From contig NC_133940.1 of assembly GCF_031877795.1 (NCBI RefSeq), positions 5,333,985-5,397,984 on the forward strand: a stretch of 64,000 bases of DNA. Direction: 5' to 3'. The notes under the pieces are model-generated. The model saw nothing but the letters and a program-made list of their open reading frames with translations. It had not been told where the DNA came from and made no database searches. Source of the stretch: Strix aluco. Taxonomy: Eukaryota; Chordata; Aves; Strigiformes; Strigidae. Below are positions 25,326-38,046 of this stretch, piece by piece (positions within the stretch are counted from its first letter, which is position 1; each line of letters opens with the position of its first letter). The position numbers and the translations under genes are program-made.

Positions 25326-26070
25326 TGTCATGTCCCGCTCAGATGAGGGAGACAAGTGACTCAGATTCATAAATCCCCGACGGAGCGGATAATGGTGAGA
25401 CAAGTCTCAAAGTCCAAATATTTATTAACTTCCCACAATGTGGTTGGATTTATTTATTAACTTCCCACAATGTCCTGACTGGATACGCAAGTTGTGGCAA
25501 GCAACACAGTATGCCTTGCATTGCTTAATGGTAGTGAAGGAAAAGGGGAAAAAGGAAAGGAGGGAGATGGAGGGGATAGGGGAATAGAGATCACTGGTCT
25601 GGGCTCCTGCGTCGATCCCGCCAGCGAGGGTTGCAGGAGGCAGTCGCCTTCTTCGCTTCACTGCACTCTCCAAGCCCCTCCTGCCCTCTTTCCTCCCCTT
25701 GATATATACCCACTTGCCTTGGGTCCGTCCCCTAGGTCAACCCACATACCTACGTATCCCACGTACGGGGAGGGGTAAGGTGCTTCATGGGATGATGTAA
25801 TGAGCATGATCTTGTTAGTCTTTGTTAGCATATTCAGGGGGGTGTTAACTTTAACGTGCATTTTGTGGATAATGAAGCAAAGGTCATTCACTGGGCAATT
25901 GGCCCTCGAAATTTTATTCAGGCAGCCTTATCAGCTTCAACCTCCACATCATCCACCCCGTGACTATAGTTTCATCTTGCGAGTGTTTGAGGCATTCCTT
26001 AGCTCGGAGGGTCTCCACTTTTCTCTCTTTCTCAGGCTGTTTTTCTCAGTCCGCGTTTTCGTCTCTCACA
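25326..26070 (-). mobile_element. solo LTR of an endogenous retrovirus (minus orientation)
   Basis: The 745-bp stretch starts with TGTCATG and ends with TCTCACA, giving TG...CA termini, and is flanked on both sides by GCCAG (25321-25325 and 26071-26075), a 5-bp target duplication. Read on the minus strand it has LTR order: a U3-like part, a TATATA box at 25708-25703, then two AATAAA polyadenylation signals (25458-25453 and 25426-25421) and a short U5-like tail. No retroviral gag, pol or env frame lies next to it, so it is a solo LTR left by recombination. The 234-base minus-strand frame inside it is not a gene. The boundaries depend on the short duplication and could be off. The family is not identified. 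Confidence 0.65.
25419..25473. repeat. 32-bp-period tandem duplication carrying the LTR polyadenylation signal
   Basis: The same 23-base word (TATTTATTAACTTCCC plus ACAATGT) occurs at 25419-25441 and 25451-25473. Each copy contains TTTATT, which is AATAAA on the minus strand, so the LTR has two identical polyadenylation signals 32 bases apart. Confidence 0.85.
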
Positions 26071-26141
26071 GCCAGGCCACAGTCCTGCTGGGGGCTGACA
26101 CTGCGCTGGGGCCGATTCCTCACAGGGGACAGAAGCGCATT

Positions 26142-26205
26142 TCACAGAATCACGGAATCATCCAGGTTGGAAAGGACCTTGTAGATCATCTAGTCCATTG
26201 GCTCC
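26142..26205 (-). mobile_element. CR1 LINE 3'-end fragment
   Basis: Two octamer copies CACAGAAT and CACGGAAT are followed by CATCCAGGTTGGAAAGGACC and by GATCATCTAGTCCA. This is the reverse complement of a CR1 3' terminus. Only about 60 bases remain. It sits about 70 bases right of the solo LTR and directly left of the GC-rich block. Confidence 0.8.
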
Positions 26206-27015
26206 AGCCGAGGTCCTGCTGCTCTCAGGTACCTGCGTCCCAGCAGAAGGGCGGCTGCAGGCAGCACGGGCCCCCCCGACGGGCACAGACCCGCTGCCCG
26301 CAGGGCTGCCCAGGGAAGGAGCCCGGAGGGAGCTCACCGCGGGGGGGCGGGATAACGGCTCCAGGCACTGCCCATCTCCAGGTTCTGATCAGCCCCACCG
26401 TGCTTGTAGGCAAAAAGTGTCTCTGTGCCCGCCGCGGGCTGACAGCGGGGGACAGGGGGGCAGCAGGACAGAGGGTAGCAGAGTGGGGGACAAGAGGGGA
26501 CGGGGGGGGAGAGTGGGGGACAAGGGGACACAGGGGGGCAGGGGGGGACACGGGTGGACACAGTGGGGGGCAGAGTGGGGGGCAGCAGGGGACGGGGGGC
26601 AGAGTGGGGGACGGGGGCAGAAGAGTGGGGGACAGGGGGGCAGAGCGGAGAGCCGCGGGGAACGGGGGGCAGAGTGGAGAACAGGGGGGAACGGGGGGCA
26701 GAGTGGGGAACAGCGGATGGTGGGGGGGACAGCAGAGTGGGGACAGAGAGGGGGGACAGAGCTGGGGGTGGCCGCTCCGCCGCCCGTTCCGCGGCTTCTG
26801 CTGCCCTCTGCCCGCCGCGGGTGGGAAGCGCCGCGGCCCGGCCCGGGGCTCTGGGGACAGTCGCACAGCGCCCGCGGGGGGTCCGGCGGGGCAGGCAGAG
26901 AGGAACACCCCCATCACCCGGGAGCGGGTTCACAGCAGCCTCCGGCGGGGACAACAAAGCCTCCCCCCCATCCGGCAAGTGCTCGCAGAGCCCCTCGGAG
27001 TGTGCCCGGTCGCTG
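26206..27015. other. isolated GC- and CpG-rich block
   Basis: Outside the minisatellite it contains, this stretch has dense CpG, for example around 26270-26350 and 26775-26900 with several CCGCCG and GCCCGCGG-like words. This is far above the neighbouring spacer. On the minus strand a GGTGAGC splice-donor-like site occurs at about 26338-26332. It could be a second CpG island with an unannotated promoter, or only a GC-rich repeat-driven block. No protein is recognisable: the two long plus-strand frames of 412 and 316 codons that cross it are Gly/Arg/Gln repeats translated from the minisatellite. Confidence 0.45.
26441..26771. repeat. G-rich purine minisatellite with G-quadruplex potential
   Basis: About 330 bases consist of irregular repeats around a core like GGGGCAGAGTGGGG with GGGACAGGG and GAACGGGG variants, nearly all purine on the plus strand apart from single C and T positions. 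Dozens of runs of three or more G occur with short spacers. Units vary in length, so this is an irregular VNTR-like array and not a perfect tandem repeat. Confidence 0.8.
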
Positions 27016-30000
27016 CACGCTCAGGTTTTTCAGACTAAAACATCTGTTAGAAACCTCTGCACCTCCACTGGTCATAGCAGATTGCCCAAGGAGTGGACAA
27101 GGATACAGCTTGTTTTATTTATGCATATTTATTCATGCAGAGAAGTGATCAAAGAGCAGGCAGGGAGCTCCCTGGGAACTTCTGCACAAGGGTAGCACCT
27201 GAGGAATGGGGCTGATTCAAGAACCTCTCTCTGGACTCCAGCAAAATCCAAGCTCTGTAGTTAGATGGACACAGTCCTGTCTTCCCAGAGAGGGAAGACA
27301 CCTCTGCGGTACACAGCAGAGTGTACACAGCCTCACCTGCCCCTGGTACACAGCACTTCTGACAGCCCTTGACACACTCTTCCCAGAGCATCTTCGCTAG
27401 GCTCACCTGCTGAGAAAAGCTGTAAACCAATAATAGTGTCACCTGCAGACATGCACTGCAGCCATTCAGGTCAAGGAGTGCATTTCTGGTGAGTGGGCAT
27501 GTCCACGGGAAACCCTGCTTTCCCAGATGAACTTCTATTTTAAAGGGAAGCTTATTCAAGCATTTGCATCTCAGTGATGCATGGAAGTGTCCCTCTGCAG
27601 GTAAAGTGACTATAAGATGGTATTTTTGTGTATCTGGACTTTTTTTTTTTTTTTAAACAAACCAAGTTGTGGATAGTTCCTTCTTCAAGTTACTGCTTTT
27701 CAGTAGAGTTAGGGTTTGAGCTACAAGCCTACCCAGCAAGGTAAGGAGCAAAACCAGGGGCTTTGCTTACCAAACCCCTACCCAGCAACTGCAGGTCTTA
27801 CACAACTGTCCAAGCTGGCCATCTGAGAAGTCATTGGCTTTGCTTTTGAGGGATAGAGAAATTCAGTCTCCCTGCATCTGTGGAAGAAAAATTCAGCACA
27901 AACAAGCCTCATCCCAGCAGCTCTCAACCATACCCAGGTTAGCACTAGGCATTTGCCAGCTTATGCTACTGCAGATGTAACAAGGTTCACTGCAACAGGC
28001 TCATGCCTCTCAAACTCTCCATGCCAAGCAGGCAACGGGGCTCATAGGAAGACATTGGCGTGTGCCCCCAGGGCAGTCCCCCCTACCAACCCCCTGTGGT
28101 CCTAACCCTGTGTTTGCACCCACCATAAGCCACAGAGGCACAGGCCCTCTCTGAAAGCCTGCACTGCTGTAAGCTCTGGAGAGGCCCCATAAAACCATGG
28201 GGTTTGCTTTTCTTTCCCATTAGAACTCCTTGCTACTAACAGATTGTGCGCAAGCGGGCTGAAAAGCCTTAGTTTGATCTCAAAAAGAGGAATATCAGCT
28301 TTTAAGAACTGTTCAGGCAAAGTGTGACCTACCAGGGTATCTGTTTCTTCAACAGATCCGCTTCCCCGCATTTGTTTGAAGTCTGACCTGATTATTCTTG
28401 TAATTGTATTTTTAATGCTCATCAGGTATCCTCAGAGAAATGGATATCACTTTTTTTTAGATCATGCATATGCAATCAGACAAACAAAATATAGCTCACC
28501 TGCCCTGTTCTTCCCCTTTACAGCAAAAACCACATCCTTAACAATTGCTCTAGTGGCAGCAACAGCTATTCAGATGGGACAGAGCACCAGTTTCTGATCT
28601 GCCTTGGGCACATGCACCAGAAGTGTCATCGGTCTTCATTGTAGGGATAAATGCTACCTTCATACTGGAATAAACCACAGAAAGTTGTTTCCCTGTCACC
28701 CATGCAGTTGCCCTACCCACATTAGGAGTTCATGCATCCAGTGCATTCCTCTAGTGTTGTACAAGTTTACCTCAATTTTTAAACTGACAACTTCAGCTCC
28801 ATGGGTACTTTTATTCCTGTTTTTTTACAATCTATTAACCATTGCCTGGACAAGACAGAGGCAGGGAGAATCACTCTTGGTCCTTTGCAGTAGTGACCTT
28901 GCCAGGAATGTGCCATGGAAAGGAGAGGGGCACTAATTCAGCAGATGATGCAGCATCAGTTCAGCACTTTGTGGCTGGTGAGATGCCACCCACACGTGCT
29001 GGGTCACCCCCTGCCCCTGCCACCTCAGGTAATAGGAAGACCTGCTGAAGCAATCACTTACAACAGCTCAGCCAGCCCAGCCCACAGTGTGAACCTGAGA
29101 CATCTGCTCCAACCTGTGAGCATGCCCCAAAGCCCCTCTGGTCTCTGAGGCTTGGCATGTGCTACAGTTCTAGGGCACACAGGAAGGTCCATAGGCAGCC
29201 CCTGACACTAGGAAATGGCATCTCATCCCAGTGCCTGACCAGCACAGCCCCCAGCCCTCAGTGAGTTGTGGTCAAGGCTTCATATCCCAGCCTTGCTGTT
29301 GAGCAGCTGCTCTGTCACAGATCAACAATCCCTCTCAATTCCTGCCTCAGCACTCCCAGTATTCCCTTCGCTGCTATTGAATCTCCCAGCCAGAAAGGGT
29401 TGGGATCAGGGTCAGCAAGCCTGGGGTGCAGGGGAGCTCCACACTCCAGTCTCAGCAACAAGAGCTGTGGAAACCGCCCTCCAGGCCTGAGTTAGAGGCA
29501 GAAAGTTTGAGATGCTGCAGAGTGCTGCCATAAGCAGGAACCATGGACACAGGCAGTCTCTGCACATCATAAATCATCAGGAGGGGGCAGAGAACTAGCC
29601 ACCATTTCATCAGTTAATTACAACTGTTAATCATATTTTCATTAACCTGAAATGAAACTGCCAGCATTCCCCCTATTTCCACCCCATGCCCCAAGTCCCA
29701 TTTCTCAGACAGTGATTCTCTATCAGCCAGGACACATGCTGTCCTTTACAACACACATCTGGCCAGCCGCCTACGTGCAGTAATTTCCAGACCCTGCTAT
29801 TTTGCCTCTTTTCCACATCTGCATACACACCCCTTCCTAGGGGCACACATATTGCCTTTGAGGTGACATGTTTAACCCGCCTGTACTCTCCCAACCCTGC
29901 TCCAGGTAACCTCCTAACCCTGCTTAGGATGGGGAAAGCCTGCAGGGTCTATGCTCTTGACTGTCAGACTTGCTAACATATTGATCATGTTGCTATAATG

Positions 30001-33000
30001 GCATGCCACAGTTTCCCCTATTTTTAAAAATAGACTGGTGCTATAAAGCTCCTATAAAGCATTTTGAGTTCTCCATGTATACCTGTAAACGGAGCTGCTC
30101 ATGCCAGATAGCCCATGGGACAGCCAGGAGAGATGGAATCCTTCACCCTCTGCGTGGCAGGAGGTACCTCCGAGGGCTGTTGTGTACTGCCAGGGGTAGA
30201 AAGCAGAGTTAACAGCTCAGCAGTAATCTTGCAACAGTCAGGCCTTCCTCCCCCAGGGACGGAGGAGTGGGCTGCAAAGCCCCTGTCCCGCACTGCTCAG
30301 TGCCCCTCATACAGCCCCAGCAGTGGCTCTGCACACTCCAGCTCTGCTCCTGCTTCCCCGTCGGCTTCCACTCGCGGCTCTCTATGAGGAGAAGGTTAAT
30401 GTTAATTGAAGACTTTGGGTGCTACACCTTCTGCCAGGGTACAGAGAAATAACGAGCAGCGTGACATCTGAGTTACAGCAGCATGCCTCAGCCCTGCCTG
30501 AGGGGACAACTCACCTCTGGGGCGAGAAAGGGATTCAGCATCCTGTGCCTCAGCTGCTCTTCCCTTCCCTGCTCCAGCACTCTGCTGCAGGCCTGGAAAA
30601 TCCCCTCTTCCAGGCTGAGGCATCACATCCCTCACATCTTTCTGCCCTTGGGAATGCAGCCCCTGAGCAGAGCCATCCCCAACTCTAAGCAGAGGGCACC
30701 ACGTCAGCGGAGCAGCACTTACCAGAGGGTGGGGGAGAGGGAGGACATGAGAGCAACCACAAAGCTCAGAGCTTCCTGCTCAGCTGCTCTGGTTCAGCCT
30801 TGGTCTACGAAGGTCGCTCCCCATCTGAACTAGGTGGCTTGAGGGAAAGAGGTGACCACCCTGGTCAAAGCCAAGTCCTACAAGGGGCAGGACAACACTT
30901 CTTCAGCCTCCAGAGCTGTCCCAGATTTCTTAGACAGGGATGTTGCACCTCTTCCTCGATTTACTTCATCTCTTCACCCACTCCTAACACCCGGGAGTGA
31001 ACTCAACTCTTTGCTTGTTCCACTACATGCGGGGCTGAAAGAAGGTCAGAAAGCCAGCCAGGGAAGGCAGGAGAGCTTGGTTATAAGCCAGGACCAAGCT
31101 CTGCAGTTGCTTTTGCCTCCCTCTCCTCTCCCCCACCCTCCAGGAGCCTCAGATGTGCGAAGCAGCCTGTAAAGGTGTTAATGGGGAACGTATCACCTCT
31201 GTCACAATTGCGGTTGAACATGGCACCCAGCACAGAAATGAGATAAACAGCATACTTACTCTCCCAGTGTGAAAACTGCTGGGTTAAGTGTAACAGAGGC
31301 TTGCTGGCTCCAGGAAGCATAGCTGATCTCTTCATTTGATGGCAGAGTGCTTACTTCGCCAAACAGCCCTCAATCCCCATGGAGCAGGCAATTTCTCCTG
31401 TGTTAAATGTGTATATACATTACCAGGTATGATAGAGGTGCTTAAATTGCCTTCGTTATATATATATTTCTATGGAAAGCATCACAACACAATGTCTCAC
31501 CAGCCAAGCCCAGTTTTTTTTGTTGTTGTTCAATTAAGGTTTTGATTGGGTCCGAGTAACAGTGGTTCCTGCAGACGCAGAACTTAATGAAGGAGGAGTT
31601 TTGCAACGAGGGACCAAGAAACCTTCGACACCTCCCTGGCAGCCTCAAGCTGACACACAGCAAACAGGACACAGGATTGCTACTCATCAGGACCTGCTTC
31701 TGTGGCAGCCTTGAGAGTTAACATCTGCCTTCCAGTTAGAGCTTTAGCCACAGATTTCCTCTCTGCTTTGTTCTTTCCTGACCCATTAGGCCCCAGACAG
31801 AGTCTTGGAGCGAGGATAAGCTGCATTTGTAATATACCATTACACTGACAGCACAGACTACTTGTCATTCACCCTAGGTCTTCCACAGGATCGTCTGTAA
31901 TCCCTTGGACTTGAGTCCAACACAGGACATCCTTATCAGCTACCAGTGAGGAGAGCTTAAATGCCATATAAACACTCCCATAGACCTGCTCTCCCAGCTA
32001 AGCAACTCCCACACCTTGCACCCATGTTAGGAGACTGCGGGTGCTCACCATCATTAAAAATGAAGCTTCAAATGCAAAGCCCTCTAAATTCAGAAATACA
32101 CTGAGTTAGTTTAGCCATGGAAGAGGAGGGGGGGGAAGAAGGTGAGGAACAAGACTTCCTTCTACCAGAAGTGATCTTCGGAGTTTGGAATGAGCCAAGA
32201 AAAAAGCCACAAACCAAACATTTTTAATGGCAAGGGTAATCAAGTACTGCATTCTTTGTCTATCTGGCTGCATAGGAGCTTCTGTCTACGAGAGGTCTAC
32301 AAACCAAAACACAACCCTTCTAACAAGCTGGCCTTGCCAAACACCTACACTGTCTTCATCCAGCTAAAGTTACTGGGCTTATCTACTGAGGAGAGTTAAC
32401 CAGCTGAAGCTTCAGGACACCCAAGATGGAACAACATATCAAATCACCCCATTTGGCCTCAAACTCCAAGAGCTCAAACCTTCTTGAACCCTTATCAAAA
32501 GCTGAGGCGCTATAAGCCATTTCCTATAGCAGAATAGCTATAGAACTGCCAACCACACACAAGCACACTGCTCACCTTAAAAAAGTCAGCATTAATATTT
32601 ACTAACCAAATGCAAACTGCATAACAGCTGTTATCTGTGCTAGGTTTAAGAGCAGCCCAATAAAGGCATGTCAGCAAGGCTTCTCTTTTAAAAAAGGTGC
32701 CAAGGGATCTTATTGTAAGTGAAGATCTTTGAGAAAAGTGAGGAGATTCATTGCATTAAGTGCATGGTATAGAACTGGGTTAGACAGGACTGCTCTCCCT
32801 AGGGAGCAGGCTTTGCCAGTCACCTGGGGGGAGTGGGGGGGAAGAATCTTTTAGATAAAAAACCCCAAACAATCCTCAGTATTACACAATGCATTTAAGA
32901 TCATGGCCCTTTCCCAACCCAGTTGTCCTACTCAGCCGAACGGACGACACCCTCAGCCCCCTCTGTGCGTTATCCTAGATGGGTGAGGACATACCACAAC

Positions 33001-36000
33001 AAAAGGCATCAGTACCATCCTCCTAACTCCCCCGCCACAGCCCACATCTTCATGGCAGCTACAGCTTTAGCATCACCTTCCTTTGCAGTATGTTAAGCTA
33101 ATCCAGGTTGTTGTCAGTAGAAACCCTGAAGAGTAGCTGCTAATACATCCCAGGCTATTTTTAAGGAAAGACTATATACAGGGTTTGCCAGCTTTCTTAT
33201 ATCCACAGTAAGTTTATATCACTTCATTTTATTACCTAGCACTGTGACACAGAGCAGTGCAGGCTGCAGCTGGAACACCATCCCCAAATCTGCAATGGCT
33301 TCTGAGAGACCAGACTCACTGCCAGGAAAACTGGAAAGCAACAGAGGCTTATTAGCCTTGTTTCTTCAGGCTGAAAGAAGTGCTTTGAAGACAAAGGCAA
33401 CAAACGGGGAAGTTTCGACTCACCTGAAGCATTTTGCTAAAAATAGCTACTCTACCCCATCACAAGCTTGTGTTAGCCTGCTATAGTATTTTAAAAGAAA
33501 GGTTATGCATACAGCTTTCTTCTCTTACCTCACTAAATTTCTGATCAGCAGCTGCAGCACATACGCACACTTTACAGCATGCACAGCACCCTGGCAACCA
33601 CTCTGCCTTTAGGACTTGTCAAGTATTAGGTCCAGCTCAGTAGGCAAACCCGAACACATTTGCTATGGGGCAGTGATTGCTCAGATCCCCTCAACACTTT
33701 GCAGAGGAATCACAAAACTCAACAACTCACTGCAGAAGGAAGAAGGCTAAAATAAAAGGCAGAAACAAGAAACAGTACTTAATTAGAGCAGGGACTAAAA
33801 AACCAGGCTCTGCAGTGCCTTAGACCGCTGCCTCTGAGGGCATCTGGTTGCACTGCTGGTGCTGGGTCCCTCACCAAGGTCCAGAGCACTCTGCCCCACA
33901 GCTTCGCTGCAAGGGTGAACCACGTCCAACCCGTGAGACCTCCCACAAAAACACAGCACCTACCCATCAGTAAATGTGCTGATTGTGATCTGCAGGTAAT
34001 TCATTGCAGACGATGTTGCTGCAGTCTCTGGGGTGGATGCAGGGGCCCCCCACAGTATCCCGGGTGGGCACGGTTTGCTGCTGGAGGCTGGCACCTCCCT
34101 GTGGCTGGAGAGGGGATGGATGTTGGCAGCAGTGCCAAAGCTGCTACTCCCAGGCTCAGATTTTGTTCCTGCTCAGGCTGCAAGTGCCCGGTGTGAACAC
34201 AGCACTTTGCTAAGATAATCAGTGCTTAAAATAATTCCTCAGCAAACACCCCACCTGGAGAGCAAAGTCTTCCTCTCTAATGCCCTCGTTTTGCAACAAG
34301 ATGTTTTTTGCAGGAGGGCTTTAAAGTCACTTAGTCTGCTCCAGATCACCAGTGAGAGATATGTTTGGGCTAATGCTTGACTACATCTCCTAGGGCAAAG
34401 GCCAGGGAGAAATACTGCAGGAGAGCAGAGAGGGAGGGAGAGGAATTCCCTGAGCAGAAATTACTTTGAGCAGAGAAAGCTGCAGAGCAGTGTGGAGTGA
34501 GGCAGAAGAAATGCAGGGGAGGGAGGTGGCTGTGCTGGGGTAGACAAAAGAACAGAGGAGAGTGGAAACTCCAAAGGCTCCTCCAGGGAGGATGAGGGGG
34601 GAGGTAGGATGCTGTTCACTGGGGCTCTGTAGAGGATCCCTGTCAGGAGCTGGCTGGGCTCAGCAGTGCTTCCCCCTGCAAAGGGATTCCCTCTGCCACC
34701 CGCTATTGGTTCTGGCGCAATGACGAGCTACTGGAGTGGATTTCTCTTCCCTGCATATGTGGCAGAGGTATAGGAAAACAGCAGCCCCATCCCCCTCCAT
34801 GCCCCTCAGAGAAAGCGGGATTCCTTCCTCTGCTGTTGCTGGATGCTCTGCACCAGGGCTGAGCACTCACACAAAATCACACGAGCTGCCTTCAAGGAAA
34901 TCCACTGGGGTTTGTGCTCAGCCTATCTGCAAGATACAGGGGGAAAGGTTGCTGGGCCAGCAGAGCACCAGGGAAGGGATTCGAAAGCTCAGTCCCTGGT
35001 GAGAGCCAACACATCTCCACCTGCTGCTGGCACAGACACCCCCTCAACCCCATAGTCATACTAGGGTCCTGTCTGTCCACACAGAAGCAGACACCCAGAC
35101 ACCAACTAGTCGTGCAAAGCTGTTGTGTTCCTGCATGTGCAGAAGGTGCAAGAAAGGCAGCTCAGGAGGTATGAGACCTGGGCTGCAAGCTTTCCCATTA
35201 ACCAGTCCTTCTGCCTTTTCCTACATGTAAAAAAGGGACATAACAGTCTACCTACCTGTTCAGGATCATGCCCAACCACATCTAAGTGCAAAATATTACA
35301 GTCTGAAACTCTACCTTAAGTTCAAGTTGTATTTTAGTGACAAAACACTAATCTCTGACACAGACCTCCTGGGTGATCTTGGGACACTCCTTTTTCTCTT
35401 GTCCCTCTTCCCAAGAGAAAGATCCTCACTGATTACCTTGAGGGCTGCTTAGGAGCAGGAACAGGCTCCTGCTCTGCCCAGCTGGGACATATGGCAAGAG
35501 AAACTGCAGTGTAGGAGACTCAACTGGTACCTTCTTTCCAGGAGTACATCTGCTATCTGCCCTCCTCCTTGGATAGGAGCTACAGAAGGGTCCTCAGAGA
35601 GCCTCTCCCACTGGGTGCTGAGGAAGCAGCAAGAGCAGGGCTGGTCTGTGAGGAGAAGCAAACCAGGAGCCAAAGGTGACCACAGCACAGGCAGTGTCCT
35701 TACCAACCAGGATGCAGCCCCACAGTACCTGAACACAGTGAGGCAGTCTGCTACACAAGGCAAGGCAGCTGAGCAGATCCAGTGAATCCAGCCAGAGACA
35801 AGGCTGTAAAATATGTGCAAGAATCAACAAACAAAGCTACAGCATAGCCCAAAGCAGCACTGTGGGCCTGAGCTTAAATGGAGTCATGGCCCAATGGGTG
35901 GGTGGGTGTCAGTAGACATCCCAAGTGGGGCTGGTTGGGGCAATCAGGTGATGCACTCAGGACCCTGACATAGCTGCAGCTTCATAAGGTAAAGCTCTCC

Positions 36001-37054
36001 AGGGGTGGGTGTCCTGCTGGTTGAGTGGTTTTAGGTGTCACAGGTGGCTTTTCTTCTCATCACATCTTGCTTTATGCTGTTTCTGTGGTTTGGGAAGGAG
36101 CAGCACAGAACCATTGCAGAGCTGGATACTGCTCAGAGGCTGGAGAGAAACCTCAGTGAACCCTTGCAAGAGACCTGAAATGTAACCTGGATCTGTCTGC
36201 AGTCCTGGCCAGGGAGAAACCAGAACCAGACTGAAATATCCCCTTGATGTATCTGGACAAAAAGCAGTAGAATATTTAGCCTGGCATTACCCAAAACTGT
36301 GTGAAACTATGTGGTGTGTCACACTGTCCCAAATCATGCGCGTGAGGGTAACACGTCTGCCTCCTGTGGGTGCCTGGACAAACCCCTTTGAGTTGCCTCC
36401 AGGGTGGGAACAGGGACTGTTACGATTGCCATTTGTGTGGGGACTCCTGAGGGCTTCTCCAGCACCTCAGAGATCCTGTGTGGAAGCAGTGAAGGTTTTG
36501 GCCATGCAGGCAGACCTGCTTTTTTAACCCCTCTACCTCTTCACTCCTCTTTGTTCCTTAGGGAACACTTCGCATGATTTCTAATAGTGAACAAGAATTA
36601 CCTAATGCTTAAAAAGCCCAGGATCTTGAACCATTTTAAAAAAATGTAATTCAGAGTCACCCTCTCCATCCTGTAATGGGGAAGGTAAAGCAGTCCAGAG
36701 CGGTCATGGGGATGTCATGGCACAAGCAGAGCCTGGTCTCCTGCTTGCACTCCACATCCCTGTCCACCGCCCAGCTCTGCCTCCCCAGGGAGGGATGTTG
36801 GGAAGAAAATGGGGGGATATCAAGAAGAAAAGTGGTTAAATCCTCTGTCCCCCTTCTCCATGAGAGCCACGGTACTGATTATGCTGTTTTTCGCCCACCA
36901 CAATAACATCGTTATTCAACTTGGCAGCACAAGGTGGAGTGAGTGAGTGAGAGAGGGACAGTGCGTGCGGTTGGTATTTTTTAAATCTATCAAACATTTC
37001 CACGTTCTGCCGACTGCAAACTCCTGCTCGGCCGTCCCCGCTGCAGCATCTCGT

Positions 37055-37068
37055 GTTGCCATGTCAAC
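37055..37068. promoter_or_regulatory. RFX-type X-box candidate (near-perfect palindrome)
   Basis: GTTGCCATGTCAAC differs at one position from the palindromic RFX consensus GTTGCCATGGCAAC. It is the second of three such sites in the spacer. Function is inferred from the motif alone. Confidence 0.35.
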
Positions 37069-37989
37069 AGAGGCTGTCATCCCCTGTGTCGCGAGGGAAC
37101 GCTCCGCTTTCCTGGGGGCTGCAGGCTGGCAACAGAGGGATGTGTATGTGCCTGGCTGATGCTCACCCCTAACCAGGGCATTGTTTGGCAATTTTTCCCC
37201 AGAGCTTCCAGTGCTGGGAGATGATTTACCCCTCATCAACCTCTTTAAGATGTCATCATCAGTGCTTGACTTAATTGGGGCATCTTGGCATGAAAAACAG
37301 CCTTCTCCTGACCCCTGTGCTTCCACTGCGAGTTAGATATAATAAAACAAACAGCTCTTCCACTCCCCGCAATGCCTGGCCGCCTTCCTGCCCTCGCTGC
37401 CACTGCAGGGGAGCGTTCAGGCTGGTTTGAGCCTGTGGATCAGGCCGGGCTGCAGGGCCTCTGCCTGCTTATTTCTGCTCTCTCCTCTCCTCCTCTGCGG
37501 GAGCAGGGAGCCGAGGCACGGCAGAGCCAGGCTGCCCAGCCCTGTGCCAGCATGGTTTCTTTTAGAGCGTGTTTAAAGCACCGGCTTCCCAGGGAGATGT
37601 CCCGCAGGGCTAGTCAGGAAACAAAGAAGAGAAAGTTTGATGAGCTTTGCTTCTTTCTGCCAGGGTGAAGATGCTGCGGAAGAGTTGTGGATGTAAATGT
37701 GAGTGCCACCACCAGGAGATAACAGCCTCCTCCAGGGTGTTGGTTAACACCAACCACAGGGAAGCAGTGGATCTGCCGCCTGGTCCCAAGCTCACACCAG
37801 GCTGTCCTCCCTTCTGTCCCTGGGGGGAAAAAAAGTGTCATCACAGTGGGGACAGGGGACAGGGCTTGTGCTGGAAGATAAAGCGATGGCAAGCCAACCT
37901 GAGACCAGGAAAACAAGAATCCCCTCAGATCAGGAGTGTTCCTTGCTTTGCCTGCTGGTTACAAGGTGTGGATGGCTTGCAGTGTGAGG

Positions 37990-38046
37990 GGAGGTTGGAC
38001 TAGATGAGCTCCAGAGCTTCCTTGCAACCAGTGTTTCTGTGATTAA
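37990..38046 (+). mobile_element. CR1 LINE 3'-tail fragment
   Basis: The stretch GGAGGTTGGACTAGATGA followed by GCTCCAGAGCTTCCTTGCAACC and TTTCTGTGATT matches the extreme 3' end of a CR1 element in plus orientation. Only the last about 57 bases can be recognised, so it is a strongly 5'-truncated or decayed copy. Confidence 0.7.

Noticed and set aside
25800..27148. Plus-strand frames of 412 and 316 codons
   Set aside because: They cross the solo LTR, a CR1 tail and the G-rich minisatellite. The composition is Gly/Arg/Gln repeats produced by the array, with no domain and no splice support.
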